Below are positions 24,217-34,620 of a stretch of DNA of 64,000 nucleotides, piece after piece (within the stretch, counting starts at the first letter, position 1; each line of letters opens with the position of its first letter). The translations under genes were made by a program, and so were the position numbers. The notes below the pieces were generated by a model. The model saw only the letters and a program-made list of their open reading frames with translations, was not told the origin of the DNA and made no database searches. This DNA comes from Mangifera indica. Lineage: Eukaryota > Streptophyta > Magnoliopsida > Sapindales > Anacardiaceae. The stretch is taken from contig NC_058141.1 of the NCBI RefSeq assembly GCF_011075055.1, forward strand, positions 13,463,639-13,527,638, given 5' to 3'.

Positions 24217-25270
24217 TCACTTCCCGGGGACAAAGTTAGTGGCATAAGCCCAGGCATTGTTGGCCACCGGATCAGCAATATGGTCGAAGAGGTTCTCAAT
24301 AGGACCCTTTCCAGTAACGATAGCCTGGACAAAGAATCCAAACATGGAAAACATAGCCAAGCGCCCATTCTTGATCTCTTTAACCTTCAATTCAGCAAAT
24401 GCATCAGGATCATCAGCCAAGCCAAGTGGGTCAAAAGCACCACCAGGGTAAAGTGGGTCAAGTCCTTCACCAAGTGGCCCTCCGCCAACTCTGTATCCTT
24501 CAACAAAGCCCATGAGCACAACCTGGGTAGCCCAGATGGCCAAAATGCTCTGAGCGTGAATGAGGTTGGGGTTGCCAAGGTAGTCAAGCCCGCCTTCTGA
24601 GAAGATTTGAGCACCAGCCTTGAACCAAACTGCCTCACCGAATTTGACACCATTCTTGGAAAGGATTTCAGGGAAAACACAGCCAAGAGCACCAAGCATA
24701 GCCCATCTGCAGTGGATAACTTCAAGCTCACGGTTCTTGGCGAATGTCTCAGGGTCAGCTGATAAACCAGCAGTGTCCCATCCATAGTCACCGGGGAATT
24801 CACCTGTCAGGTATGATGGAGTTTGCTCAGAGAATGGACCCAAGTACTTTGGGCGGTCTGGGCCGTACCTGTTTGTCAAATTCAGTGGTCAGATATTACA
24901 TAAACTTACAAAAGAATGAAAAGTTTGTGCACTTACATGCATCTTTCCAAAGATCACAAACACTTTATATGTAGCTCATGTATTAAAGTAAGAGAACTTG
25001 TTAATGTCTTGGGCAGTTTCGCTTTTCCAGTCAGCTTTCATAGTAACTTTGAGCTAGCATTTAGAAATTAGAAAGTAAAGCTACAATGTCAATAAATAAG
25101 CAGTAGAATAGTAATGATAATTACCAGATGCTCTGGGGAGCAGATTTGACAGTCCTCCTCATGGTAACACGGCCACCTCCAAAAGCTCCAACCTTGCGAA
25201 CAAGCTCATTGGATTGCTTCAGAGCGGTCTGTCCAGCAAATGCTGATTGTTGAATAGCAGAGGTTGCCAT
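24217..25270 (-). CDS. LHCB2: Photosystem II light-harvesting chlorophyll a/b protein, LHCB2 type
   Basis: Two exons, 25270-25125 and 24868-24217, with a GT/AG intron after the W of SIW; 265 residues, the family length. The N-terminus is a chloroplast transit peptide ([14 protein letters not shown]). The mature start [12 protein letters not shown] is the LHCB2 hallmark, including the Thr that STN7 kinase phosphorylates during state transitions. WYGPDR is the trimerisation motif. The chlorophyll-binding helices show [16 protein letters not shown] (helix B) and [17 protein letters not shown] (helix C), and the protein ends [16 protein letters not shown]. It acts in the thylakoid as part of the LHCII trimer. 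Every expected residue I can check is in place, so unlike several neighbours this gene is intact. Confidence 0.95.
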
Positions 25271-25337
25271 GTGTTTACAAATTTTGGTTGTTTTTCTTCT
25301 TTCCGTGTAGCTGATGTCAAGGAGAGCGCGAGTTGGG

Positions 25338-25476
25338 TTTTATTATAATGCAAACCAGAAGATGGGGTGGATCAGGAAATCTCCACGTCAGCAACTTCCC
25401 ATTGGTTATTGCATTGGATGTGGATTTCCATATTGATATTTTATGTGGATAAAGGGGTTGTTTTTATGCCACGTGG
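25338..25476 (-). promoter_or_regulatory. LHCB2 promoter: TATA box and G-box
   Basis: A TATA-like run (TTATAATAAA on the minus strand) lies at 25338-25348, about 70 bases before the ATG. A perfect G-box palindrome CCACGTGG sits at 25469-25476 and another ACGT core (CCACGTCA) near 25382. G-boxes with nearby GATAA-type sites are typical of light-regulated LHC promoters. Function is inferred. Confidence 0.55.
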
Positions 25477-25559
25477 AACTCAAAGATCCTGTCCTGTGGG
25501 CTATATGTCTTCTTCAACTGGGAGTTTAGGCCACATATTAAATTTTGTAAATAAATTTA

Positions 25560-27255
25560 TATAATATTATATTGTAGTGCGACTATCGAACCAACCAAAT
25601 CTATCCAATGCATCACAATTTTTTTTATTATGTTTGCACTTATCAGAGTAATTGGTACAAAGGTTTCAATTTTGAGCAAGTAAATTGCACAGATACAATA
25701 CAAATAGAGTCCAATCATCTTTTCGGAGGTAACTTTTCAGAATTTAAAACCTGAAAGGAGAAAATAAGATAAAATTTTATTTTTTTAATATTATTAATTA
25801 AATAACAAATTTACCTTTAAAACTAATAAATTTTGTTAATTTTAATGGTTTATAAGTAAATATTGTATGTAAGAGTTTGAAAATACGTTAATCCTTAAGC
25901 GAAAATAAGTCTTTTGGCCAAACTAGAAAGGGAAAAAACAAGCGTGAAAGGTTTGCCAATGCTGTGTACTTGGGAAACCTGACCTGGAGCACCCTAAAGT
26001 GAAGTTCACAGAACAATGAAGGCCCCATGCCCATTGCATTGCAGCAAGAATGTAGCGGACACCCATTGCACACCATTGATGGAACATGGAATGCCAACCA
26101 AATGCATAAACAATACCATGTCATGTGTCATGTGACCAATATCACACATGGTAGTTTGTTGTTGGTGACTTTTTTTAATTTTAATTTGATAATTATAACC
26201 CTAAAAGCAATATTAACCAAGGGTACAAAACATGTAATTAATTTTTGGGGGAGGAAACGGTTATTCAACTTTAACAAATATTACAAAGATAATAAATAAT
26301 TTTTCATAATTTCAAGTAGAATATCAATTAACAAAATTTCACAAATAAAATGTTAAAATGAGTGAAAAAAAAAACTAATTTTTTAAATTTAAAAGACAAA
26401 AAAATTATAAAAAAATGATTCTAACTTGAATAAATTATATCTCATCTCCTTTAATTTCACTACGATTGATTACTTCTCTAGAAGTAAAGATGATGAATGC
26501 AAGTTTCATTATCTTGCCGTAAAGAAAAATAATTATACATAAGCTTCTACACATTCTTAATTGCGTTTCCAAGGGATCAAATTAGAATATTAAAAATGTG
26601 ACATCAAGAGAGTTGCCATGGTGAGAATTAATGAGGAAAGAAAATTCAGAAACAAATTAACCAAATTTTGTCATGTTACAATGGAAAAGGAGGCTTCCAC
26701 TTTCACACACCGCGTAAGGCCATAAGCACCACATGAATTTGTATTAATTTACTATGAGTTCAAGTGTCAAGACCAGGAATTTTCCATTTAAGTCAAGTCT
26801 ACGTGATTATTGATAAGTTGAGTTTTAAACCTCCAACTTCAACCTGGTCCTTGTATCATAAATATATGAAGCCATGCCCATGCCAATGCCAGAACCTTAA
26901 AATCCCTTCCAACAAATTTGATTTTGAAGGTTGCTCGACCCCAGTTGACAGCATGGGTGTTAAAATAAAGAAGCTCTTCAATATATTGGCAATTGTTTTT
27001 TATTTTTTTTTCAGTAGTATTTAGATGCATATCATACAACTCTCCAACATGGCCCAAAATGAATGGAGTTTATTCATAAACTTGGTGAGTGGCAGAGGCC
27101 TCCCTGCTTTGTTACATCAAGATGGAAAACACTGACTTCCCAGTTACATGTAATTTCTGATGTGAGACTAAAGAAGCGACTCACTACACATAATTACACT
27201 GCTTTATTTACGACACTTTCTGGATACTTATAAACAGTAATACCTGACAAGAAGT
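25560..27255. other. Intergenic, with the 3' edge of the tandem duplication
   Basis: No gene seen. The stretch about 26566-26970 matches 40679-41060 closely (for example 'gttgccatggtgagaatt' in both, followed by 'accgcgtaagg' and 'ggttgctcgaccccagttga'). It is therefore the 3' flank shared by the two full-length ATPase-like genes and marks one side of the duplicated unit. Confidence 0.6.
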
Positions 27256-30200
27256 TTAGATAACATTCTGATGATACGTTATGGACAAAATGACGAACAT
27301 TGGATTGGGAATGATCAACCGCAATAAGTTGTGCCAATGCTGCCTACTTGGAAACCCTGACCTGTAGCGCCTATTTAAAAGGGAATGTAATATGTTGTTT
27401 ACAGCACAATGAAGGCCCCATGATATAGCAGCTAAAATGAAACAGACACCCCATTCCACACCATTCAACTTCTCACAGCCGGCTAGACTTGTCATAAATT
27501 CAACCACCACCACTTGCAGAACAAGTACAGTCCCAAAAGCCACCAAAAATTTATAGTTTCTTACGACAACTGCATGCACTTTCTTCTTTATTAGGCCCAT
27601 GGCATTCAGCTGGTCAAAGACCTGGCATAGAGTGAAAGTATTGAAGATCATTGGTTTCAGAGTATCTTGGTTCAGGCTGGGTATACCTTGCCCCATAAAT
27701 TGAAAGATCAGCACAACAAAAGCCTGGCATAGAACTTGAATTACTATGTTCTTCCACGCTACTTTGGTAAGCAGTGACTCGGTCCTCTGACCTGGTGGAT
27801 TTTTGAGTAGTTCCTCGGACTGTAACTCCATCACCATCATTCGACTACCTAGAAGACACACTATACAAGTCACCCAAATCAACTGAAGTGTTGATATTGG
27901 AGATACTCCTATACTCATTGTCGTAACAAAGGTTATCAGTAAGCCAGAAACGCTGACAGTCATCTGAAGTTGAGTGAACTTTTGAATGTTGTGGTAAGCA
28001 CATCTACCTAACTTCACAGCTGGATGTAATGAATTGATACCTTTGATTACAATATCAGCACTCTCTGTGGCTAATGTAGTGCCCTTACTATCATCAGTGA
28101 TCCCTACATCGGCTTGTTTTAAAGCTGGAGTGTCATTGCTTGATGACCCTCCAAAGAATGCAACTATTTGACCTTTTTGTTGCATAGACTGAACCACAAG
28201 AAATTTGTCCTCAGGAAGGCAATTTCCTATCACAGTTGTTCGATAATTTATTTTTTCAGCCCTTTGAGAGGGATCCAGATCTCTAATCTGTTCACCGTCA
28301 AGTGCCACATCATTTGCCTCAGGCCTAAGGATTCCGAGTTCACAACCTATGGCTTTTACTGCTGAAAGTTCCTCCTCTGACAACAATACAATCCTTACAC
28401 CAGCCATTCTAAGAGCTTTTACTTCCAACTTAATCTCTTCCGGACATGAATATTTTAGACCAGCTAATGCCAACAAATGCAACCCATCATCTCTTATTTC
28501 TTCGACATCTGTTTGCCTGCAAGCAAATGCAACAGGCCTAAGACCACCATCTTCCATATCTTTAATCACTTTCTGAAATTTACTTTTCTCAACACTGATT
28601 GCATGACTGTTCCCCTTACTATCATAGTAGTGTGAGCACATATCCAGTATGGTTGATGCAGCTCCGCTCCAGTGCATATGCAGACTATTTTTTTCATCAC
28701 CATTATTCTGCAACAACATCCCACAACCTTTTTTGCCAGAGCTCAAAACTTTATACTGAAGAAGGGAAATATTTCGATCCAGAAACTCCACATCGGAATT
28801 CCATCTTAACTCTGCCCAAGAAACAAACGAGTTATTGGATGGGCTAACTGACGTCCCAGGCACAAGAACAGATGCTCCGATACCTCGCTTTAGAGATTGA
28901 AAAACAGCTTGGTCAATCTCAAAGTCCACATCATCGCTCAAATCATTTTCACCAATCCAAAATTTGTTCACCTCCATATCATTACAAACCAGCCCACCAG
29001 TTGCATCGATGCATAAAACTGTGACCATTCCCAATCCAATTGTGGCACATGCAGATAAATTCTGAGGTTTAGCCTGACTTCTCTTCAGCTTCTCATTCCA
29101 ATAATAGAGGGAGTTTGTAATCGCAAAAGGCATGCCGTGCTGTATTGCTATAACTGCCACAGCAAGAGCACTTGCGAGAACGCGAATCTTTCCTTGAGGT
29201 ACCAACAAAAATTTCCCAAACATCTTTATCAGCCTGCTCAATCTAACGTTGCCCTTTAGTTCAGGAAGTCCATCATCTCCTCCATCATGCTTCTCGTGCA
29301 ACAAGCGTATAAGTGCCACAAGAGCAATAAGTAGAGAGACAAAAAGGGAAAGATTTTCCATGAAAGTACTTGGCTTTTCTATCCTAGCTTCAAGCAACGG
29401 CTTCTCATCGGGTTCGGAGATCACCAATCTCATCAGCTTAGCTAATGTCCGATTGTAACCAACAGATGTTACAAGCATGGCACCATTCCCCTGCTTTACC
29501 CTTGAGCCATAGAAGAGGAAAGGGTTATGGTCACCATCAATTTTAGGGTTTAGTACATCATCCAGTACTAACCCATTACTTCTCACAACCAAACCATCAG
29601 CCGGAATTTGATCTCCCTCCTTCAAATGCACAATATCACCTGCTACGAGATTGGATACCGTAATGAATTGTCCCTTTCCACTTCTTACAACTTCTACTTT
29701 CAATTTGTTTTTCTCCTTACACAACTTCTCCAGCTTTCTAGCTCGGCAAAAGTTACCCACCGATGGTACAGTGACTAGCAGGGAAACTGCAGCAAGTATA
29801 GCAACCCCATCGTGCCACCCATACTTAGCCCCTTGCTTCATGATCCCAGTGGCGAACGATAAGGCAGCTGATACTAATAGGAGAAGATTGGTTAAACTGA
29901 TGCTAGCCTTTGAGAAGAAGTAGAGGAAACCTTTCGCAGGAATGGCGTTGTCATCGTACCATTCTTCGGGTCCTTGAACATCACCCTTTCCGTTCTCCAA
30001 GTGTGAACCAAAGGCAGAAGCGACTTCTTGAACACCACCGAATGCCTTGAGTGAGTCGAGGTTCCTTTCTTTTACAATTTGAACAACATAGTCACAACGT
30101 TTCTGCTGTTCACTTTTTTCTTCCACCTCAGAATCAGATGGAATGTCAATGGCATGCCTGGATTGAGTAGACAAGTTTCTCCCCAATCCTTGATCAGCTG

Positions 30201-30603
30201 TAGGTGATGCTGGCACAGGAGCATAAGATGAGGTTGAAGCTGAACCATCTTGATTCTTGAAAGACCTTCGAGAAAAACTGTTGTAGGTTTTTAAGACGAA
30301 GTCTACTACGCCATTCTCATGACCCGAGTTGTGGGTGTTTGTGTCTTCTTGCTCCAAAGAATTTGAGTTCGTCTGGTGAGTAATAAGAGGCGAAGATGAT
30401 GTCGGCGAGTGTAATAAATCTTCTTCAGGGGAATTGGTTTTATTGAGAGAGATCAAAACGGTAACAGTAATGGTTCGCCGCCAGAGCCTAGCATATTTCC
30501 GTGACAAGCAAGTATTGATATTGCTGCTGGTGTTGGTCGTGGTGATGAGCAAGCCAGGATCAAGAATGTCACCACTACCACAACCTTGATCGTTGTTAAA
30601 CAT
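27256..30603 (-). CDS. P2B Ca-ATPase-like protein lacking catalytic residues, copy A
   Basis: Intronless frame of 1115 residues from the ATG at 30603. The fold is that of plasma-membrane-type (ACA12/13-like) calcium pumps: a basic WRRTITVTVL stretch near the N-terminus, about ten hydrophobic segments, an actuator region (NLVAGDIVHLKEGDQIPADG), a nucleotide-binding region and a C-terminal membrane block (FNTFTLCQVFDQLNAM). The key sites are changed. DKTGT is DATGG (Asp533). The TGES position reads IDGD (355-358). PEGLP in M4 is QHGMP (488-492). KGA is SGA (Ser646). GDGxND is GGSSSND (818-824). The M6 Asn and Asp are Thr912 and Cys916. Such a protein should neither be phosphorylated nor bind calcium normally. 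The N-terminus is long and Ser-rich. A partner or regulatory role is possible but unproven. Copy C at 41275 shares the same changes. Confidence 0.85.
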   Translation of the reverse strand: MFNNDQGCGSGDILDPGLLITTTNTSSNINTCLSRKYARLWRRTITVTVLISLNKTNSPEEDLLHSPTSSSPLITHQTNSNSLEQEDTNTHNSGHENGVVDFVLKTYNSFSRRSFKNQDGSASTSSYAPVPASPTADQGLGRNLSTQSRHAIDIPSDSEVEEKSEQQKRCDYVVQIVKERNLDSLKAFGGVQEVASAFGSHLENGKGDVQGPEEWYDDNAIPAKGFLYFFSKASISLTNLLLLVSAALSFATGIMKQGAKYGWHDGVAILAAVSLLVTVPSVGNFCRARKLEKLCKEKNKLKVEVVRSGKGQFITVSNLVAGDIVHLKEGDQIPADGLVVRSNGLVLDDVLNPKIDGDHNPFLFYGSRVKQGNGAMLVTSVGYNRTLAKLMRLVISEPDEKPLLEARIEKPSTFMENLSLFVSLLIALVALIRLLHEKHDGGDDGLPELKGNVRLSRLIKMFGKFLLVPQGKIRVLASALAVAVIAIQHGMPFAITNSLYYWNEKLKRSQAKPQNLSACATIGLGMVTVLCIDATGGLVCNDMEVNKFWIGENDLSDDVDFEIDQAVFQSLKRGIGASVLVPGTSVSPSNNSFVSWAELRWNSDVEFLDRNISLLQYKVLSSGKKGCGMLLQNNGDEKNSLHMHWSGAASTILDMCSHYYDSKGNSHAISVEKSKFQKVIKDMEDGGLRPVAFACRQTDVEEIRDDGLHLLALAGLKYSCPEEIKLEVKALRMAGVRIVLLSEEELSAVKAIGCELGILRPEANDVALDGEQIRDLDPSQRAEKINYRTTVIGNCLPEDKFLVVQSMQQKGQIVAFFGGSSSNDTPALKQADVGITDDSKGTTLATESADIVIKGINSLHPAVKLGRCAYHNIQKFTQLQMTVSVSGLLITFVTTMSIGVSPISTLQLIWVTCIVCLLGSRMMVMELQSEELLKNPPGQRTESLLTKVAWKNIVIQVLCQAFVVLIFQFMGQGIPSLNQDTLKPMIFNTFTLCQVFDQLNAMGLIKKKVHAVVVRNYKFLVAFGTVLVLQVVVVEFMTSLAGCEKLNGVEWGVCFILAAISWGLHCAVNNILHSLLNRRYRSGFPSRQHWHNLLRLIIPNPMFVILSITYHQNVI

Positions 30604-30726
30604 GTTTTCTGAAACTAGCAAGAGACTCACAACAAGCAGTCTATGGCATGAAACTCGAATAATTTTGGAACAGAAGAAATTTTCAGTGTTGAAAAAAGGA
30701 CTGCTTAGGAAGGAGACTCAATGTCT

Positions 30727-30734
30727 CTATATAG
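30727..30734 (-). promoter_or_regulatory. TATA box of ATPase-like copy A
   Basis: CTATATAG about 125 bases upstream of the ATG at 30603. The equivalent site upstream of copy C (about 44760-44767) reads ctatacag and is weaker. Confidence 0.45.
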
Positions 30735-30933
30735 CGGACCTGAAATTACAGTGCAAACGACCCGAAGCTTGCTGGAAATTATGGCAAGGAAAAATTGTAC
30801 TCGTTTTACAAATAAGTATATTTTTTTAATAAAATTGTATTTTTAATAAAATACGGCAGACATGAGAAATTATAGTTTTAATATTTTTTTCTTGGTTTTA
30901 CTCTTCGTAGCATGTTAAGAGCTAGCGTAAGAA

Positions 30934-31157
30934 GAGTGTTAGCTTGGAAAAATCATTGTGTCATTGGCCACATCGAACGCCGCGTGAAGTGATCAACATA
31001 AACCAAAACTGTGGCGGGAGGAAGAGGAGGTTAGACTTGCAATTAGAGTGTTAGCTTGGAAAAATCATTGTGTCATTGGCCACATCGAACACCGCGTGAA
31101 GTGCTAAACATAAACCAAAATTTGGCGGGAGGAAGAGGAGGTTAGACTTGCAATTTT
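30934..31157. repeat. Tandem direct repeat, two units of 112 bases
   Basis: The unit starting gagtgttagcttggaaaa occurs at 30934 and again at 31046, both followed by 'gccgcgtgaagtg' or 'accgcgtgaagtg' and 'ggcgggaggaagaggagg'. The two copies differ at only a few bases, so this is a recent local duplication. Single diverged copies occur near 39280-39420 and 45910-46030. Confidence 0.8.
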
Positions 31158-31186
31158 TTCCAACTCCTATCTGTCTGCTACTTAAA

Positions 31187-31454
31187 GGGCTGGATTCGAG
31201 CCAAGCCGAGCTCGGCTCGATTCATATATAAACGGCTCGAGTTTGATTCGAGCTCAGCTCGTTTCAGACTCGTATTCGGCTCAGCTCATTTCGGCTCGGT
31301 TTGACTCGTTTTTTCTTATCAAAACGACATCGTTTTATATAAAAAATTTAAAAAAAAATTCTATCGAAACAACTCAAACCAGCTCGAGCTCGGCTTAGCC
31401 GAGCTCATTTTGGGCTCGAACCGAGCTGAGCCAAGCTCGGATTGGATCCAGCCC
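31187..31454. mobile_element. hAT-like MITE, 268 bases
   Basis: Begins gggctggattcgagcc and ends ggattggatccagccc, an inverted pair; the interior is packed with gagctcggctcg-type motifs in both orientations, so it can fold back on itself. Flanks tacttaaa (31179-31186) and tactttta (31455-31462) look like an 8-base target duplication, as hAT elements make. The related sequences near 39430 and 46045 lack the insert, giving natural empty sites. Confidence 0.75.
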
Positions 31455-32220
31455 TACTTTTAATGATAAATATGATAAAACCAATTAAATCCTTCGTATA
31501 GGATAGGCGCAAACAAGTTTCTTTCCGGGTTACCAATTAAATAGACAATTTTTTTGTGGGCACTTCACCATACCTACATTTTGGACTAAATGCGGTCCTA
31601 ATTATTATTTCGGTACAAAATTTTTTTCCAATAAAGAAGAGTAAGAGAATTTGTTACAACCACAAGTTTTACTATTTCATTTTTTTGCAATTTATGTGTT
31701 ACGCTGAAGATAACACTTACACTTGTTTTTTAAGGTTATTTTGATCATATCTACAATTTAACAATTTAAGTTGAACTATTATGTTAAAATGTTGAATAAA
31801 CGAGTGAAACGATTGCTTAAAATGATTGTAACGGTACCTCCAAAGCCTATAAATCATTCATGAAATTGAGAATAATTAACCAGATGGATTACTCATTCCA
31901 ACAAAAAGAAAAGAACGCACGATTAAGAGAATGATACAAAGTTTTAACAGTCTTGAATTTCCACTCATACTCAAATAAGGGGTGATTCTCAAGCTTAACC
32001 CTGTTGGAGTTCGATTGGACTCTAAACCACCCCTATTTTCACTGAACAAAACAAAATTTATGTAGTGAAATCACCATCACGTTATACACCAAAGGAGAAT
32101 ATATTGACAATTTGATTACAGAAGTCACCGAGATAGAAAATCATGTTAACTACAATTAAATCTTATGACGAATCTACAAGATTAATCAGTGAGCACAATG
32201 AGATTGTGTCATTCATTCAT

Positions 32221-32733
32221 TCATTCCATTGGCAAAGGGCCCTCTCGTTCTTCGACATCAACCTTTACACTACCTAGCATTATAGCAGTCAGCATTAGCT
32301 TACCTGCGTATGGGAAATCCTTATGCTGCATCAATATTGCTTCTACAGAGGAACTCATATCCTTCAACGTTAGAACTTCCATGTTTTCCTGTCTCAACGG
32401 CAGCACCTCATCAAATCCTTCATCAATAGTTTCTACATCAGGTCCATAACACCTACTTGATGCCTGGAACAGCAATGTGTCTCCCAGTTCTTGCAATGTT
32501 TCCTCTTCACTCCACCCTTCTGCTATTGACGCTTGATAGAGTCGCACCCAATCGTCCAGATTGGCAGCATTCTTCCAACATTCCTCCAAAAGATTCTGGT
32601 GGCTCTTACGAAATGAGGAACTGGTACAGGCAAACACATCAAATGCTTGCAATGCAAGCTCGGGGTTTTCGCTTTTAAGGCACAGCTCTATTAGCTCTTC
32701 TGGACGAAAGAGTGAACCTCCACTATATTGCTT
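32221..32733 (-). pseudogene. Copied terminal exon of NUP133
   Basis: Nearly identical to the last exon of NUP133 at 48467-48960 (SSFRKSHQNLLEECWKNAANL, LLFQASSRCYGPDVET, SVEAILMQHKDFPYAGK). It is open throughout and ends VEEREGPLPME, stop. It lacks the first about 45 bases of the exon and all upstream exons, and at 32730-32733 (gctt) it runs straight into ATPase-like sequence. It is a by-product of the tandem duplication and probably not translated. It preserves a C-terminus eight residues longer than the native gene. A TCAT microsatellite (32212-32226) overlaps its stop. Confidence 0.9.
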
Positions 32734-34126
32734 TTACTTCCAACTTAATCTCTTCCGGACATGAATATTTTAGACCAGCTACTGCCAACAAATGCAGCCC
32801 ATCATCTCTTATTTCTTCGACATCTGTTTGCCTGCAAGCAAATGCGACAGGCCTAAGACCACCATCTTCCATATCTTTAATCACTTTCTGAAATTAACTT
32901 TTCCCAACACTGAATGCATGACTGTTCCCCGTACTATCATAGTAGTGTGAGCACATATCTAGTATGGTTGATGCAGCTCCGCTCCAGTGGATATGCAGAC
33001 TATTTTTTTCATCACCACTATTCTGCAACAACATCCCACAACCTTTTTTGCCAGAGCTCAAAACTTTATACTGAAGAAGGGAAATATTTCGATCCAGAAA
33101 CTCCACATCAGAATTCCATCTTAACTTTGCCCAAGAAACAAACGAGTTATTGGATGGGCTAACTGACGTCTCAAGCACATGAACAGATGCTCTGATTCCT
33201 CGCTTTAGAGATTGAAGAACAGCTTGGTCAACCTCAAAGTTCACATCTTTGCACAAAACCTTTTCACCAATCCAAAATTCTTTCTCCTCCATATCGTTAC
33301 AAACTAGCCCACCAGTTGCATCGATGCATAAAACTGTGACCATTCCCAATCCAATCGTGGCACATGCAGATAAATTCTGAGGTTTAGCCTGACTTCTCTT
33401 CAGCTTCTCATTCCAATAATAGAGGGAGTTTGTAATCGCAAAAGGCATGCCGTGCTGTATTGCTATAACTGCCACAGCAAGAGCACTTGCGAGAACGCGA
33501 ATCTTTCCTTGAGGTACCAACAAAAATTTCCCAAACATCTTTATCAGCCTGCTCAATGTAACGTTGCTCTCTAGTTCAGGAAGTCCATCATCTCCTCCAT
33601 CATGCTTTTCGTGCAACAAGCGTATAAGTGCCACAAGAGCAATAAGTAGAGAGACAATAAGGGAAAGATTTTCCATAAAAGTAATTGGCTTTTCTATCCG
33701 AGCTTCAAGCAGCGGCTTCTCATCGAGTTCGGGGATCACCAATCTCATCAGCTTATCTAATGTCCTATTGCAACCAACAGATGTTACAACATGGCACCAT
33801 TCCCCTGCTTTACCCTTGAGCCATAGAAGAGGAAAGGATTATGGTCACCATCAATTTTAGCGTTTAGTACATCATCCAGTACTAACCCATTACTTCTCAC
33901 AACCAAACCATCAGCTGGAATTTGATCCCCCTCCTTCAAATGCACAATATCACCTGCTACGAGATTGGATACCGTAATTGATTTTGTCTCTCCACTTCTT
34001 ACAACTTCTACTTTCAATTTGTTTTTCTCCTTAAACAACTTTTCCAGCTTTCTAGCTTGGCGAAAGTTAGCCACCGATGGTACAGTGACTAGCAGGGAAA
34101 CTGCAGCAAGTATAGCAACCCCATCA
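32734..34126 (-). pseudogene. Truncated P2B Ca-ATPase-like gene, copy B
   Basis: Corresponds to about 28417-29812 of copy A, the central actuator-to-nucleotide-binding part, so both ends are missing. It has the same DATGG and QHGMP changes as copies A and C. Extra damage: an AAA-to-TAA stop near 32896 (copy A reads KSKF, this copy KS-stop), and one base lost at about 33790 (acaacatgg against acaagcatgg). At 34127 it is cut by an LTR; at 32733 it is fused to the NUP133 exon fragment. Clearly non-functional, unlike A and C. Confidence 0.9.
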
Positions 34127-34620
34127 TGTTACATTTATTTCATAGAACAGAATAAAATAAATCATTCAATTATAATCTCAAGATCTACACATAAATTATA
34201 AAATATTAAATTAAACTTTAGGATTTTAGAAATATCTGGATCTCCATGTAATTTGAAACTGAAAAATCTATTGAAATCATCTGAAATTATCTGTTGAGAT
34301 CACCTCTCTATGTGACTTGATTTTCTACTTCAAAAACCTCTCTGAATTACAACTTTGAATGGGTATGTTATACTGTATTAGGTTTTGGAACAGGGACCTA
34401 ACCAATTTATAGTAGGTTAATTGACCCTCCATCGAGGTCCAATAAACCTTAAGGCCCACACTTGTGCTGTCCACCCAGATCATAACCTTAAGTGTATTGG
34501 GCTTATCTTTATTGATTACTTAAACTCATCTATAAACTGTCATTGGATTATTCAATTATCCGGTTTTATTAAATCAAAAAATCATAATTAATATTAGCTC
34601 ATATCAGAAAATTTCTAACA
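34127..34620 (-). mobile_element. LTR of a Copia-like retroelement, minus orientation
   Basis: A 494-base segment starting TGTTACATTT and ending TTTCTAACA on the plus strand, so with 5' TG, 3' CA and a short inverted repeat TGTTA/TAACA. The next bases (34621-34634, ttctcctacttggg) read on the minus strand as cccaagtaggagaa, the polypurine tract that precedes the 3' LTR in many plant Copia elements. This is therefore the 3' LTR of a minus-strand element inserted into ATPase-like copy B. No second LTR was recognised. Confidence 0.7.

Noticed and set aside
28168..29923. Plus-strand frames inside the ATPase-like genes (also 32914-33860 and 42178-43459)
   Set aside because: Antisense shadows. They recur in each copy only because the sense genes are duplicated.
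27256..30603. Starts nine codons upstream (GTG at 30630, and the equivalent GTG at 44634 in copy C)
   Set aside because: Not ATG; the first in-frame ATG (30603 and 44607) is the sensible plant start.
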